Shown here piece after piece: positions 7,795-18,183 of a DNA stretch of 64,000 bases (the first letter of the stretch is position 1; the number at the start of each line of letters is the position of its first letter). The stretch is taken from NCBI RefSeq assembly GCF_008365295.1, contig NZ_CP043505.1, positions 186,001-250,000 on the forward strand. The letters run 5' to 3'. The stretch comes from Agromyces intestinalis (GTDB lineage Bacteria; Actinomycetota; Actinomycetes; Actinomycetales; Microbacteriaceae). Below the pieces are notes generated by a model, which searched no databases, was not told the DNA's origin, and worked only from the letters and a program-made list of their open reading frames with translations. The translations under genes were made by a program, and so were the position numbers.

Positions 7795-8453
7795 GCGACC
7801 CGCTCCTGCTCGCCGGCCACCTGCGTGAGCACGTTGGCGAAGACCTCGGCCGGCTGCGCGCCTGAGACGCCGTACTTGCCCTCGAAGACGAAGAACGGCA
7901 CGCCCTGGATGCCGTACGCACCCGCCTGCGCGATATCGGCCTGCACGTCGGAGGCGTAGCGGCCCGACTCGAGCGCCTCGCGCGCGTCGTCGGCGTCGAG
8001 GCCGACCTCGGCCGCGAACCCGACGAGCTGGTCGATGCGGTTCACCCGGCCGCCCTCCGTGAAGTACGCCTTCAGCAGCCGCTCCTTCAGCTCGAGCTGC
8101 TTGCCGTGCGCCTTCGCGAAGTGCAGCAGCTCGTGGGCCTTCAGGGTCTTGGTGTGCGCGACCTTCTCGAAGTGGTACTCGAGGCCCGCCTTGGCCGCGA
8201 CGCCGGTCACGTGCTCGAGCATCTGCTCGACGCGCTCGACCGGCATGCCCTTGCGCTCCGACAGGTACTCGACCGTCGAGCCCTCGAAGTCGAGCGGCGT
8301 GTCGGGCGAGAGTTCGAACGAGTGGTACTCGATCTCGACGTCGGGCGCGTCATCGCCCAGCGCGGCGATGCCGGCCTCGAGGTGGCGCTTGCCGATGTAG
8401 CACCACGGGCAGGCGATGTCGGACCAGATGTCGATCTTGATGGGGGAAGTCAC
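7791..8453 (-). CDS. DsbA family / FrnE-like oxidoreductase
   Basis: 220 residues, no signal peptide, so cytoplasmic. Active site ACPWC (Cys15-Pro-Trp-Cys18) near the N-terminus, long helical insertion, then GIQGVPFFVFEGKYGVSGAQP with the cis-Pro loop. This layout is typical of FrnE/2-hydroxychromene-2-carboxylate isomerase-like DsbA proteins that act as cytoplasmic disulfide isomerases or oxidoreductases under oxidative stress. GTG at 8453 start with no strong ribosome-binding site. Followed by the coupled 48-residue ORF. Confidence 0.92.
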   Translation of the reverse strand: MTSPIKIDIWSDIACPWCYIGKRHLEAGIAALGDDAPDVEIEYHSFELSPDTPLDFEGSTVEYLSERKGMPVERVEQMLEHVTGVAAKAGLEYHFEKVAHTKTLKAHELLHFAKAHGKQLELKERLLKAYFTEGGRVNRIDQLVGFAAEVGLDADDAREALESGRYASDVQADIAQAGAYGIQGVPFFVFEGKYGVSGAQPAEVFANVLTQVAGEQERVA

Positions 8454-8487
8454 GTCAAGGGCAACGAGACATCCATGCGTTCGTATT

Positions 8488-8531
8488 CCCGCCGGTGCGC
8501 CGGTTCGCGAACCCGTCAGCGCACCGGCGGG
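8488..8531 (-). terminator. terminator of the class A beta-lactamase gene
   Basis: Thirteen perfect pairs, CCCGCCGGTGCGC (8488-8500) with 8519-8531; the loop itself contains the self-complementary GGTTCGCGAACC. It begins five nt after the bla stop at 8537 on the minus strand and separates bla from the DsbA gene. Confidence 0.75.
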
Positions 8532-8536
8532 CGGAT

Positions 8537-9490
8537 TCAGCCGCCGAGCACGCGATCGCCGAGCACGATCCGGGTGGCGCGGGCCACGACGTCGTCATTG
8601 CGCACCGCATCCGCGCGGTCGGCGCGGGTCATGATCGCGAGCGTGAGCGGAGTCCGACCGGGACGCCACAGCACCCCCGCGTCGTTGACCACGCCGTAGT
8701 CGCCGCCGCCGGTCTTGTCGGCCAGCTCGTACGGCGGGGTCAGCCCGGCCCGCATACGCGTGCCGGACGTGGCGTTACGGAGCATCCATTCCCGCAGCCG
8801 CGACGACGCGAGCACGCCGGCCGCATCGTCGAGCAGCAGCGCCTCGTACATGCGTGCGATGTCATCGGGCGTCGACGTGTCACGCAAGTCGCCGGGGATC
8901 GCCGCGTTGAGGTCGGGCTCCCACCGGTCGAGTCGGGTCGCGGTGGCGCCGAGCTCGGCCGCGAACGCGGTGATCGCGGCCGGCCCGCCGAGCTCGCGCA
9001 TCAGCAGGTTGCCCGCGGTGTTGTCGCTGAACCGCAGCGCAGCATCGGCCAGTTCGCCGGGTGTCGCCTGCTGCGGCTGCTTGGTGGCGAGCACGATCGA
9101 GTCGCGCACGATGTCGGCGTCGGTGTACGGGATCGCCCTGGTCCAGTACCCGTCGTCGTAGCCGCGCGCCCGCACGAGCGCGCCCGCAGCGAGCACCTTG
9201 AAGAGCGAGCACATCGGGAACCGGTCGCCGCCGCGGTACCGGAAGACGCGTTCGGTGCCGTGCACGACCGCGGTCACGCCGATCGTGACGGACGTCTCGC
9301 GCTCGAGCCGGCGGAGCGCACCCGTCGTGCCGAGCAGGGTCGTGGAGGGGGCCGTGGTCTCAGCCCACGCAGTGCCGGCGCCACCCGCCGCCACGACGGC
9401 GCCGGCGGCGGTGAGGCCGCCGAGGGCGAGAAGCGAACGGCGCGAGAGCGAGGGCTGAGCCGAAGCGGGGTGCTGCGATCGAGTGGTCAT
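8537..9490 (-). CDS. class A beta-lactamase, Tat-exported
   Basis: 317 residues. Twin-arginine signal SLSRRSLLALGG with cleavage near AWA-ET (about residue 43). All class A landmarks are present in order: Ser95-Leu-Phe-Lys98 (preceded by Cys, as in many class A enzymes), Ser155-Asp-Asn (SDNTAGN), Glu191 in RWEPDLN (the deacylation Glu and Asn170 equivalents) and Lys259-Thr-Gly (DKTGGGDYG). Hydrolyses beta-lactams outside the membrane. ATG at 9490 gives the clean signal; an earlier ATG at 9526 would overlap the regulatory spacer. Divergent from a LysR regulator, the usual layout of inducible lactamases. Confidence 0.93.
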   Translation of the reverse strand: MTTRSQHPASAQPSLSRRSLLALGGLTAAGAVVAAGGAGTAWAETTAPSTTLLGTTGALRRLERETSVTIGVTAVVHGTERVFRYRGGDRFPMCSLFKVLAAGALVRARGYDDGYWTRAIPYTDADIVRDSIVLATKQPQQATPGELADAALRFSDNTAGNLLMRELGGPAAITAFAAELGATATRLDRWEPDLNAAIPGDLRDTSTPDDIARMYEALLLDDAAGVLASSRLREWMLRNATSGTRMRAGLTPPYELADKTGGGDYGVVNDAGVLWRPGRTPLTLAIMTRADRADAVRNDDVVARATRIVLGDRVLGG

Positions 9491-9514
9491 GTCGGCAGTC
9501 TCACGAGACCCACC

Positions 9515-9567
9515 GCATGCATGCAAAGCACCTCATGGTCGTATCGATGCAACACTGGCATGCATGC
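9515..9567. promoter_or_regulatory. bla-lysR divergent control region with paired GCATGCATGC palindromes
   Basis: The self-complementary decamer GCATGCATGC occurs twice, at 9515-9524 and 9558-9567, 43 bp apart (about four helical turns). The second covers the ATG of the LysR gene (9564). Between them lies ATCGATGCAAC. This is where a LysR-type regulator would bind to control bla and itself; assignment of the binding site is inference. Confidence 0.55.
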
Positions 9568-10514
9568 CCAAGAGCCTCGACCTCGCGGCCGCCTGCGAGG
9601 CATTCGTCGCGGTCGCCGATCGTGAGAGCTTCACCTCGGGCGCAGCCGCGGTCGGCGTTTCGCAATCGGTCGCGAGCCGTCGGGTCGCGGCGCTCGAAGC
9701 GCACCTCGGCGGTCGATTGTTCGAGCGTTCCTCGCGCCGGGTCGCGCTCACCGCGTTCGGGCGCAGCGTCCTGCCGAGCGCCGTGAAGCTCGTCACCGCG
9801 GCCGGTGAACTCGCCGACGACGCCGGGCAGGCGCGGAACCTCCCCATCGCGGTCGCGGTGCCGCATCCGATCGACGGCGGTGCCGCAGCCGCGCACGCGA
9901 TCGCGGCGGCGGCGGCGGCCACGCCCTCCATGCGCGTCGAGGCCGTGAGCGGCACGCCTCGCGAACGTGCCGCCTGGCTCTCCACCGGTCGCGCACAGCT
10001 CGCCTTCGAACACGTCGAGCCCGATCGGGCGAGCTGGTCGGCGCCGCTCGGGGTGGGTACGGCGGCGACGGATGCCACGGAGCATCCGTTCTTCCTCGCG
10101 GCCATCCGCCCGCGGCGGGGATCCTCGAGCGTGCGCCGCATCCGCCTGCAGCCCGAGGACGACGTGCCCCAGGTTCGCGACCGGCTCGAGCGGGCCCGAA
10201 ACGGTGCCGGGCTCTCGCCCGGGCAACTCGCCGTGGAACGGTCGCTCACCGCGGCCGTGGCGCGGGTGATCGCCGACGACGACCTGGTGCTGTGCACATC
10301 GGCCGAAGCCCGCGCGCTGAGGCTGACGTGGCATCCGCTCGGCGACCTGCACCTGCGCCGAGGGTATGCGCTCGCCCACCGCGATCATCAGCTCGCCCGG
10401 CGGTTCACGGACGCCGTCGGCGACCTCGCGCCGGCGCTCGTCGGCGCGGTCGCCGCACCCCTGCCGGCAGGCATCGCCGACCCCACGACCGAGGGTGCGC
10501 ATCGTGCAGGCTGA
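9564..10514 (+). CDS. LysR family regulator (AmpR-like position)
   Basis: 316 residues. N-terminal winged helix: LAAACEAFVAVADRESFTSGAAAVGVSQSVASRRVAALEAHLG, the typical LysR helix-turn-helix, followed by the RLFERSSRRVALTAFG segment; C-terminal effector domain is divergent. ATG at 9564 gives the standard LysR N-terminus and overlaps the second GCATGCATGC box. Divergent from the class A beta-lactamase and overlapping the start of a second lactamase-fold gene, so it likely controls both. The effector (muropeptide, beta-lactam signal) cannot be read from sequence. Confidence 0.9.
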   Translation: MPKSLDLAAACEAFVAVADRESFTSGAAAVGVSQSVASRRVAALEAHLGGRLFERSSRRVALTAFGRSVLPSAVKLVTAAGELADDAGQARNLPIAVAVPHPIDGGAAAAHAIAAAAAATPSMRVEAVSGTPRERAAWLSTGRAQLAFEHVEPDRASWSAPLGVGTAATDATEHPFFLAAIRPRRGSSSVRRIRLQPEDDVPQVRDRLERARNGAGLSPGQLAVERSLTAAVARVIADDDLVLCTSAEARALRLTWHPLGDLHLRRGYALAHRDHQLARRFTDAVGDLAPALVGAVAAPLPAGIADPTTEGAHRAG

Positions 10515-11409
10515 GCTCCTCGTCGTCCGCGAGGCGGCGCGCGTCCTCGACGACGCCGGACTCACCGCATCGATCCTCGTGCGCGACCTCGCGACCGGGC
10601 GCGAGCTCGCACACCGTGCCGACGCGCCGTATCCACTCGCTTCGATCGTGAAGCTGCCGCTCGCGCTCGCCGTGCTGCGGGCTGCGGAAACGGGCGACCT
10701 CGACCTCGCCGAGCCGGTGCGGCTCGACCCCGGCCGTCGCACGCCCGGCCCGACCGGCACCTGCCGGTTCGAGTACGCCGCCGAGATCGCGATCGGCGAC
10801 CTGCTCTCGCTCGCGATGTGCGTGAGCGACGACACCGCCGCCGACGCCCTGTTCGACCGATGCTCGCCCGACGCCGTCACCGCGGTGCTCCGCGAAGTCG
10901 GCGTCGAGGGCATCACGGTGCGGCACCGCATCCGCGACCTGCACGAGACGCTCGCGAGCCGCCTCTCCGAGGACGAGCGGCCGCAGGCGCTGGCCCTCGC
11001 GATCGCCGCGTCGACCGCGGGCGGCGGACACCTCATCCCGCAGCTCGACGTCACGGGCGCCAACGCCGGCACCGCGCGCGCCCTCGTCGACCTGCTCGAG
11101 CGCATCTGGGGCGACCCCGCGCTCGCGCGCGAACGCGAACCGCTGCGACGCCTGCTCAGCGGCAATCTCGTGCGTCAGCGTCTCGCGCCCGACCTCGAGT
11201 CCGACGATGCGGAGTGGTTCTCGAAGACCGGCACCTTCCTGCACCTGCGCCACGAGGTGGGGGTGATCGAGCACCGCGACGGCGGAGTGTTCGCGATCGC
11301 CGTGCTCAGCGAGTCGTCGGTGCCGGCCCAGCGTCAGCCGGCCGCAGAGCAAGCGCTCGGCGCGGCGGCGAGCCTGCTGCACGACCGGGTTCGGGCGGCG
11401 GCGACCTGA
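10504..11409 (+). CDS. serine hydrolase of the class A beta-lactamase fold
   Basis: 301 residues from GTG 10504, which has GAGGG eight nt upstream; GTG at 10495 is an alternative. Overlaps the LysR stop (10512-10514). Motifs: Ser47-Ile-Val-Lys50, Ser108-Asp-Asp (SDD in place of SDN), an Omega-loop-like RDLHETLAS with a possible general base Glu148, and Lys241-Thr-Gly. No signal peptide is visible, so unlike the partner lactamase it may stay in the cytoplasm. The family (COG2367) includes true lactamases and esterase/peptidase-like relatives; SDD and the missing export signal make a non-lactamase activity plausible. Confidence 0.88.
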   Translation: MQAELLVVREAARVLDDAGLTASILVRDLATGRELAHRADAPYPLASIVKLPLALAVLRAAETGDLDLAEPVRLDPGRRTPGPTGTCRFEYAAEIAIGDLLSLAMCVSDDTAADALFDRCSPDAVTAVLREVGVEGITVRHRIRDLHETLASRLSEDERPQALALAIAASTAGGGHLIPQLDVTGANAGTARALVDLLERIWGDPALAREREPLRRLLSGNLVRQRLAPDLESDDAEWFSKTGTFLHLRHEVGVIEHRDGGVFAIAVLSESSVPAQRQPAAEQALGAAASLLHDRVRAAAT

Positions 11410-11411
11410 CA

Positions 11412-11433
11412 CGCCGCGTACCGCTTCGCGGCG
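11412..11433. terminator. weak hairpin between convergent genes
   Basis: CGCCGCG (11412-11418) pairs with CGCGGCG (11427-11433) over an 8-nt loop, right after the serine hydrolase stop and 25 nt from the uppS stop. Confidence 0.4.
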
Positions 11434-11457
11434 GGCTCCGGCCCGACGGGGGCGGGC

Positions 11458-12279
11458 CTACGAACTCGCCGACGGGGCATCCGTGGGCGCGTCCACGGCA
11501 CCGCCGAAGCGACGGTTGCGGTTCGCGTACAGCTCGATCGCCTGCCACAGGTCGACGCGCGAGAAGTCGGGCCAGAGCGTGTCGAGGAACACCATCTCGG
11601 CATACGCCGACTGCCAGAGCAGGAAGTTCGAGGTGCGCTGCTCGCCCGAGCTGCGCACGAACAGGTCGACGTCGGGCATGTCGGGCACGTAGAGGTGCCG
11701 CCCGATCAGCTTCTCGGACACCGCCGACGGGCGGATCCGACCCGCAGCGATGTCGTCGGCGATCGCCCGCACCGCGTCGACCAGCTCGTTGCGCCCGCCG
11801 TAGTTCACGCACATCGTGAACTGCAGGCCGGTGTTGCCGGCGGTCAGCCGCTCGGCATACTGCAGTTCGTCGATGACCGACTTCCACAACCGCGGCTTGC
11901 GGCCGGCCCAGCGGATGCGCACGTTCCACTCGTTGAGCTGGTCGCGGCGCCGGTGCAGCACATCGCGGTTGTACCCCATGAGGAACCGCACCTCGTCGGG
12001 TGAGCGCTTCCAGTTCTCGGTCGAGAAGGCGTACACCGACAGATGCTTCACGCCCGCCTGGATCGCACCCGCGACGACGTCGAGCAGCACCTCCTCGCCC
12101 GCCTTGTGCCCCTCGATGCGGGTGAGGCCCTGTCGGTTCGCCCAGCGCCCGTTGCCGTCCATCACGATCGCGACGTGGTTCGGCACCGCCTGCTTCGGCA
12201 GCGCCGGCGGGGTCAGCCCCGTCCAGTCGAGGGGGCGGTACGGCACCGCATCCTTGTGGGTGTACGGCTTGGGACTCAC
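11458..12279 (-). CDS. uppS: isoprenyl (undecaprenyl-type) diphosphate synthase
   Basis: 273 residues. cis-prenyltransferase motifs in order: [10 protein letters not shown] with the catalytic Asp41, [15 protein letters not shown], and [20 protein letters not shown] near the C-terminus, FLDTLWPDF. Builds the lipid carrier for cell-wall synthesis from IPP and a shorter allylic diphosphate. GTG at 12279 overlaps the recO stop (GTGA), so recO and uppS are translationally coupled. C-terminal tail rich in Ala/Pro/Ser is variable. Confidence 0.96.
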   Translation of the reverse strand: MSPKPYTHKDAVPYRPLDWTGLTPPALPKQAVPNHVAIVMDGNGRWANRQGLTRIEGHKAGEEVLLDVVAGAIQAGVKHLSVYAFSTENWKRSPDEVRFLMGYNRDVLHRRRDQLNEWNVRIRWAGRKPRLWKSVIDELQYAERLTAGNTGLQFTMCVNYGGRNELVDAVRAIADDIAAGRIRPSAVSEKLIGRHLYVPDMPDVDLFVRSSGEQRTSNFLLWQSAYAEMVFLDTLWPDFSRVDLWQAIELYANRNRRFGGAVDAPTDAPSASS

Positions 12280-13013
12280 TGCTCGGATGCTCCTCTGCTC
12301 ACGTGCGGCAGCGAACGCAGCCCCCGCTCGAGATGCCACTGGGTGTAGGCCGCGACGATGCCGCTGGCCTGATTGCGATCGCGCTCGCCGGATGCCTCGG
12401 CCGACGCCCAGTCGCCGCTGAGCAGCGCCCCGAGCAGGCCCACGGTCGCCGGGTCGATGCGGGGTGTGCCGGGCGGCGCGCAATCATCGCACACCACCCC
12501 GCCGACCTGCACGACCACCGCGCTGTGCGGGCCCGGCGCACCGCAGCGCGCGCAGTCTTGGAAGGTCGGCGCCCAGCCCGCCAGCGCGAGCGCGCGCAGC
12601 AGGTAGGAGTCGAGTGTGAGCCCGGCTCCGTGCTCGCGCCGCGAGAGCGAGCGCAAGGCCCCGACGAGCAGCAGGTACTGCTGCAGCGACCCTTCGGCCT
12701 CGGTGACGCGATCAGCCGTCTCGACCATGGCGCTCGCGGCCGTGTAGGCGGCGTAGTCGCGCGAGATCTCGGCGCCGTAGCTGCCGAGCGACTCGGCCTG
12801 CGTGATGACGTCGAGCGTGCGGCCCTCGTAGAGCTGCAGGTCGGCGACCATGAACGGTTCGAGCCGCGCGCCGAACTTCGACGCCGTGCGGCGCACGCCT
12901 CGCGCGACGGCCCGGATCTTGCCATGCCGGCGGCTGAGCAGGGTGACGATGCGGTCGGCTTCGCCCAGCTTGTGGGTGCGCAGCACGACGGCTTCATCTC
13001 GGTAGACCGGCAC
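12276..13013 (-). CDS. recO: DNA repair protein RecO
   Basis: 245 residues. N-terminal OB fold ([39 protein letters not shown]), central helical domain, and a zinc site CARCG...VVCDDC at about residues 152-173. Loads RecA on SSB-coated single strands in the RecFOR pathway. GTG at 13013 gives [10 protein letters not shown], the usual N-terminus. Overlaps uppS by four bases. Confidence 0.95.
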   Translation of the reverse strand: MPVYRDEAVVLRTHKLGEADRIVTLLSRRHGKIRAVARGVRRTASKFGARLEPFMVADLQLYEGRTLDVITQAESLGSYGAEISRDYAAYTAASAMVETADRVTEAEGSLQQYLLLVGALRSLSRREHGAGLTLDSYLLRALALAGWAPTFQDCARCGAPGPHSAVVVQVGGVVCDDCAPPGTPRIDPATVGLLGALLSGDWASAEASGERDRNQASGIVAAYTQWHLERGLRSLPHVSRGASEQ

Positions 13014-13101
13014 CCTGCGATTCTCCCACCTGCAGCCGACGGTCACGGCAGCGGGCACGGATGTCGCGCTGCGAGGCATCCGCGCATGATTCACTGATTC
13101 G

Positions 13102-13788
13102 GTGGAAGGCACCCAGTTCACCATCCCTCTGTGGCTCGACCTCACGGCCGTCGGCCTCGGCGGCATCCAGGGCGCACTCTTCGCGTCGGGGTTCCGCGGC
13201 GAACGCCGTCTCGACCTGCTCGGGGTCGCGATCATCGGCACGCTCATCGGCCTGGGCGGCGGACTCATCCGCGACCTGCTGCTCGGGCTGCCTCCGGCGA
13301 GCCTGCAGAGCAACTGGTATCTCGTGACCGCGGTCATCGCGTCGCTCGTCGGCATGCTGCTTGCCGCGCCGCTGCAGCGGCTGAACGCCGTGATCGTCGG
13401 ACTCGACGCGCTCGTCATCGGCCTGTTCGGCGCGTTCGGCACGAGCAAGGCGCTGAGCCTCGGCGTGCCGTTCGTGCCCGCCGTGATGGTCGGCGCGTGC
13501 GCTGCCGTCGGCGGCGGCGTGCTGCGCGACGTGCTCATGAGCCTGCCGGTGTCGATCATGCACGTCGGCTCGCTCTATGCGGTCGCCGCGCTGACCGGAT
13601 GCCTCGTGCTGGCGAGTCTGCACGAGTTCGGCGTGCCCATCGCCATCGCCGGGATCGTCGGGGCGGCGGTGACCACGCTCATCCGCTGGCTCGCCGTGAT
13701 CTTCGACATCTCGCTGCCCGAGCAGCGCATGATCTACCGGCGCAAGGTCGCGACGGAGACCGGGATGATCCCGATCGTCCGTCGCTGA
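13102..13788 (+). CDS. TRIC/UPF0126-type membrane protein (cation channel family)
   Basis: 228 residues, about seven transmembrane segments. The internal duplication typical of this family is visible: [13 protein letters not shown] in the first half and [13 protein letters not shown] in the second. Bacterial relatives form trimeric K+-permeable channels. GTG at 13102; no close ribosome-binding site, so the start is less certain. Converges on leuA with only 13 nt between stops. Confidence 0.88.
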   Translation: MEGTQFTIPLWLDLTAVGLGGIQGALFASGFRGERRLDLLGVAIIGTLIGLGGGLIRDLLLGLPPASLQSNWYLVTAVIASLVGMLLAAPLQRLNAVIVGLDALVIGLFGAFGTSKALSLGVPFVPAVMVGACAAVGGGVLRDVLMSLPVSIMHVGSLYAVAALTGCLVLASLHEFGVPIAIAGIVGAAVTTLIRWLAVIFDISLPEQRMIYRRKVATETGMIPIVRR

Positions 13789-13801
13789 CCCTGCGTGGCG
13801 A

Positions 13802-15644
<1,843 letters not shown>

Positions 15645-15660
<16 letters not shown>

Positions 15661-15689
15661 CAGCTAAGGAGAAGCAGGCCGTGAAGCAC
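15645..15689 (-). CDS. leuA leader peptide with four consecutive Leu codons
   Basis: GTG CTT CAC GGC CTG CTT CTC CTT ... TAG encodes MLHGLLLLSCRSES (14 residues), five Leu in the first eight codons. The -10 element TAGCCT (15701-15696) places the transcript start at or next to the GTG, so the leader would be translated from a leaderless mRNA. Leucine-rich leader peptides before leuA are a known actinobacterial theme. Stop codon lies in the loop of the A/B hairpin. Confidence 0.7.
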
Positions 15690-15695
15690 GCAGCA

Positions 15696-15701
15696 AGGCT
15701 A
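15696..15701 (-). promoter_or_regulatory. -10 element of the leuA transcript
   Basis: TAGCCT on the minus strand fits TANNNT and ends seven nt before the leader-peptide GTG at 15689. No good -35 is visible. Confidence 0.5.
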
Positions 15702-15725
15702 GCACCGTCGCCGCGGTGCGCGAAA

Positions 15726-15771
15726 CGTCGGCGGCCGGATGACCCGCCCCCGAGTCATCCGGCCGCCGACG
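15726..15771 (-). terminator. strong terminator hairpin after the ABC permease
   Basis: Eighteen perfect pairs (15726-15743 with 15754-15771) around a 10-nt C-rich loop, starting 26 nt past the permease stop at 15797; on the minus strand the stem is followed by TTTC. It insulates the ABC operon from leuA, whose promoter lies just beyond. Confidence 0.85.
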
Positions 15772-15796
15772 CCCCTGCCCGTCGCGCGGGTCTCGC

Positions 15797-17194
15797 CTAT
15801 TCGACCGCGAGCGCGACCACCGGCGAGATGCGCACCGCCCGCCGGGCGGGCGTGATCGATGCCGCGAGGGTGAGCACGAGGGCCGCGAGGATGACGATGC
15901 CGACGATCACCCATGGCACGACCGGGGCGATGAGCTGCGGTTCGCCCGTCATCGACCCGAGCATCGACTGCGCCCCGAACCATCCGTACGCCGTGCCGAG
16001 CACGAGGCCCGTGAGCGTCGCGGCGACCGTGAGCGCCGCGGCCTCGGCGAGGATCATCCGCGTGATCTGCGACCGGTCGAAACCGAGGGCGCGCAGCAGA
16101 CCGATCTCACGCGTGCGCTGCAGCACGCTGATCGACAGCGTGTTCACGAGGCCCACACCCGCGATCACCGCGCTGAACCCGACGAGCGCCGAGAAGACCG
16201 CGACGGTGCCGTCGATGACCGGCCCGATCGCCTCCTCGAGCTGCTCCTGCCCGCTCAGCGCGTCGAGCACCGCGTGCCGGTAGGTCTCCATCGTCACCGC
16301 GAACATGGTGACCAGCGTGACTCCGATGACGAGGCCGATCGTCATGCGGGTCGATCGCTCGGGGTGACGCACCGCGTTCTCGGCCGCGAGGCGCGCCGAC
16401 GGCGAACCGCCCAGGAATCGGCCGACGCCCCGCAGCACGCGCGGCATGATGCGGTCGGCGACCAGCACGATGCCGGTGAACGAGAGGATGCCGCCCACCA
16501 CGCCGACGAGCACGCCGGTGGGGTGCACGAGCCCGACCAGCACGCCGAGCGCGAGCGCCGCAGCGCCCAGCACGATGAGCACGATGCCCACAACGGTGCG
16601 CCCGACCCGCCGGTCGACCTCGGCCACCGACGACTCCCCCGCGTTGCCGAGCGCCTCGGCCGGGCGCACCGAGAGCACCCGGCGCGAACCCGCCCACGCG
16701 GCCAGCCAGGTGGTGACCACGACCGCCACCATCGGCACGAGCAGCACGGGGTCGAGGTACCCGTAATCGAATGCCGGGATCGTCTCGGTCGCCACGCCGA
16801 TCCGGCCGACCACCCAGGCCGCGCCGGTGCCGACGAGCGCGCCGATGACGGCGCCGATCGCCCCGACCGCGAGGCCCTCGCGCGCGATCACGGCGCGCTG
16901 CGCCCGCCCCGACGAGCCGATGAGCCGAAGCAAGGCGATGAGGCGGGTGCGCCCGGCGACGACGGTCGCGACGGTGTTCGCCGTGGTGACGGCAGCGACG
17001 TACACCGCGATCGCGATGAAGGCGATCGCGAGGAGGTTCAGCAGGAGCGCCACCGTCGCGCTCGACCCCATGACGTCGTCGGCCGAGACGACGGCGGTGA
17101 GCATGCCGGTGATCTGCAGCAGCGTCACGCCGAACCCGGACGACAGGGCGGCGACCAGCAGCGTGGGCAGGTGGTCGCGGATGCCCCGGCTCAC
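15797..17194 (-). CDS. FtsX/MacB-type ABC transporter permease
   Basis: 465 residues with two copies of the FtsX-like four-helix arrangement: an N-terminal half with AVYVAAVTTANTVATVVAGRTRLIALLRLIGSS and a C-terminal half with GVGLVNTLSISVLQRTREIGLLRALGFDRSQ, the conserved coupling segment seen in this family. GTG at 17194 overlaps the ATPase stop (GTGA). Such permeases either export peptides or lipids or act mechanically on envelope partners. Paired with an ATPase and preceded by a two-component system on the same strand. Confidence 0.9.
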   Translation of the reverse strand: MSRGIRDHLPTLLVAALSSGFGVTLLQITGMLTAVVSADDVMGSSATVALLLNLLAIAFIAIAVYVAAVTTANTVATVVAGRTRLIALLRLIGSSGRAQRAVIAREGLAVGAIGAVIGALVGTGAAWVVGRIGVATETIPAFDYGYLDPVLLVPMVAVVVTTWLAAWAGSRRVLSVRPAEALGNAGESSVAEVDRRVGRTVVGIVLIVLGAAALALGVLVGLVHPTGVLVGVVGGILSFTGIVLVADRIMPRVLRGVGRFLGGSPSARLAAENAVRHPERSTRMTIGLVIGVTLVTMFAVTMETYRHAVLDALSGQEQLEEAIGPVIDGTVAVFSALVGFSAVIAGVGLVNTLSISVLQRTREIGLLRALGFDRSQITRMILAEAAALTVAATLTGLVLGTAYGWFGAQSMLGSMTGEPQLIAPVVPWVIVGIVILAALVLTLAASITPARRAVRISPVVALAVE

Positions 17195-17952
17195 GCCGCC
17201 GCCTCCATCTGCAACATCAGCGACGAGATCTCCTCCGCGCTGGCGCGACCCTGGTCGCGCACGATCCGCCCGTCGGCGAGGAACAGGATGCGGTCGGCGT
17301 GGCTCGCGGCGATCGGGTCGTGGGTCACCATCGCGATCGCCTGGCCCGACCGCGACGAAGCCGAAGCCAGCAGCCCCAGCACCTCACGGCCGGTGCGGGA
17401 GTCGAGGTTGCCGGTCGGCTCGTCGGCGAAGACCAGGTCGGGCCGAGTCGCCAGCGCCCGCGCGATCGCGACGCGCTGCTGCTGACCGCCCGAAAGTTCG
17501 TGCGGCCGGTGCGCCAGCCTGGCGCGCAGCCCGAGGGTGTCGATGAGCTCGTCGATCCAAGCCTGTTCGGTGGCCGCGGGCTTGCGTCCGTCGAGCTCGA
17601 ACGGCAGCAGGATGTTGCCGCGAACGTCGAGGGTGGGCACGAGGTTGAACGACTGGAAGACGAACCCGATGCGACGCCGGCGCAGCACCGTGAGGGCGCT
17701 GTCGCCGAGTTCGGTGATGTCGGTGTCGCCGAGCCATACTCGACCGCTCGTCGGAGTGTCGAGACCGGCCATCAGGTGCATGAGGGTCGACTTGCCCGAG
17801 CCCGACGGGCCCATGATCGCGGTGAACTCGCCGCGGCGCAGCCCGATCGACACGTCGTCGAGGGCGATGACCTCGCCCTGGCCGGTTCCGTACCGCTTGC
17901 CGAGACCGACGGCGCGCGCGATGAGTCCGAGTTCGGAGGGAGTGTTCTGCAT
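17191..17952 (-). CDS. MacB/LolD-type ABC transporter ATP-binding protein
   Basis: 253 residues. Walker A GPSGSGKST, Q-loop FVFQSFNLVPTLDVRGNI, signature LSGGQQQRVAIARAL, Walker B LVFADEPTGNLD and switch His in VTHDP, the profile of the LolD/MacB class that partners FtsX-like permeases. ATG at 17952; a -10 element TAGCGT ends seven nt upstream, so the mRNA is probably leaderless. A palindrome and a repeated 12-mer lie further upstream. Confidence 0.93.
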   Translation of the reverse strand: MQNTPSELGLIARAVGLGKRYGTGQGEVIALDDVSIGLRRGEFTAIMGPSGSGKSTLMHLMAGLDTPTSGRVWLGDTDITELGDSALTVLRRRRIGFVFQSFNLVPTLDVRGNILLPFELDGRKPAATEQAWIDELIDTLGLRARLAHRPHELSGGQQQRVAIARALATRPDLVFADEPTGNLDSRTGREVLGLLASASSRSGQAIAMVTHDPIAASHADRILFLADGRIVRDQGRASAEEISSLMLQMEAAA

Positions 17953-17959
17953 GCCTTCG

Positions 17960-18093
17960 ACGCTACGGACGGCCCCGGCGGCGAAGCATCCGGCTCGAGT
18001 CTCGTCCGCGTCATCCGTTCGGATGACCCTCCCACCCACCCCCACCCGACCTTTCTCAGGAGAGATCCTGCGAAGCGCACGTTTCTCAGGAGA
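17960..18093 (-). promoter_or_regulatory. control region of the ABC transporter: palindrome plus direct repeats
   Basis: From the gene outward: -10 TAGCGT (17965-17960); perfect palindrome GTCATCCG-TT-CGGATGAC (18010-18027), about 50-70 nt before the expected start of transcription; and the 12-mer TTTCTCAGGAGA twice in direct orientation (18052-18063 and 18082-18093), 30 bp apart, roughly three helical turns. The 224-nt gap between response regulator and ABC genes holds these and no ORF I can support. Binding by the neighbouring response regulator is inference. Confidence 0.5.
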
Positions 18094-18155
18094 ACACGCC
18101 GTGCACGACGCCGAACCGACCCATTACGCCTGAAAAAGGATCGGGTTGTGCTGGG

Positions 18156-18183
18156 CGCCTGAAGACCGCCGGCGGGTCAGGCG
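18156..18183 (-). terminator. possible terminator overlapping the response-regulator stop
   Basis: CGCCTG (18156-18161) pairs with CAGGCG (18178-18183) around an inner CCGCCGGCGG; on the minus strand a TTTTT run follows at 18137-18133. The distance to the T-run is long, so this may be only a partial terminator. Confidence 0.3.
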
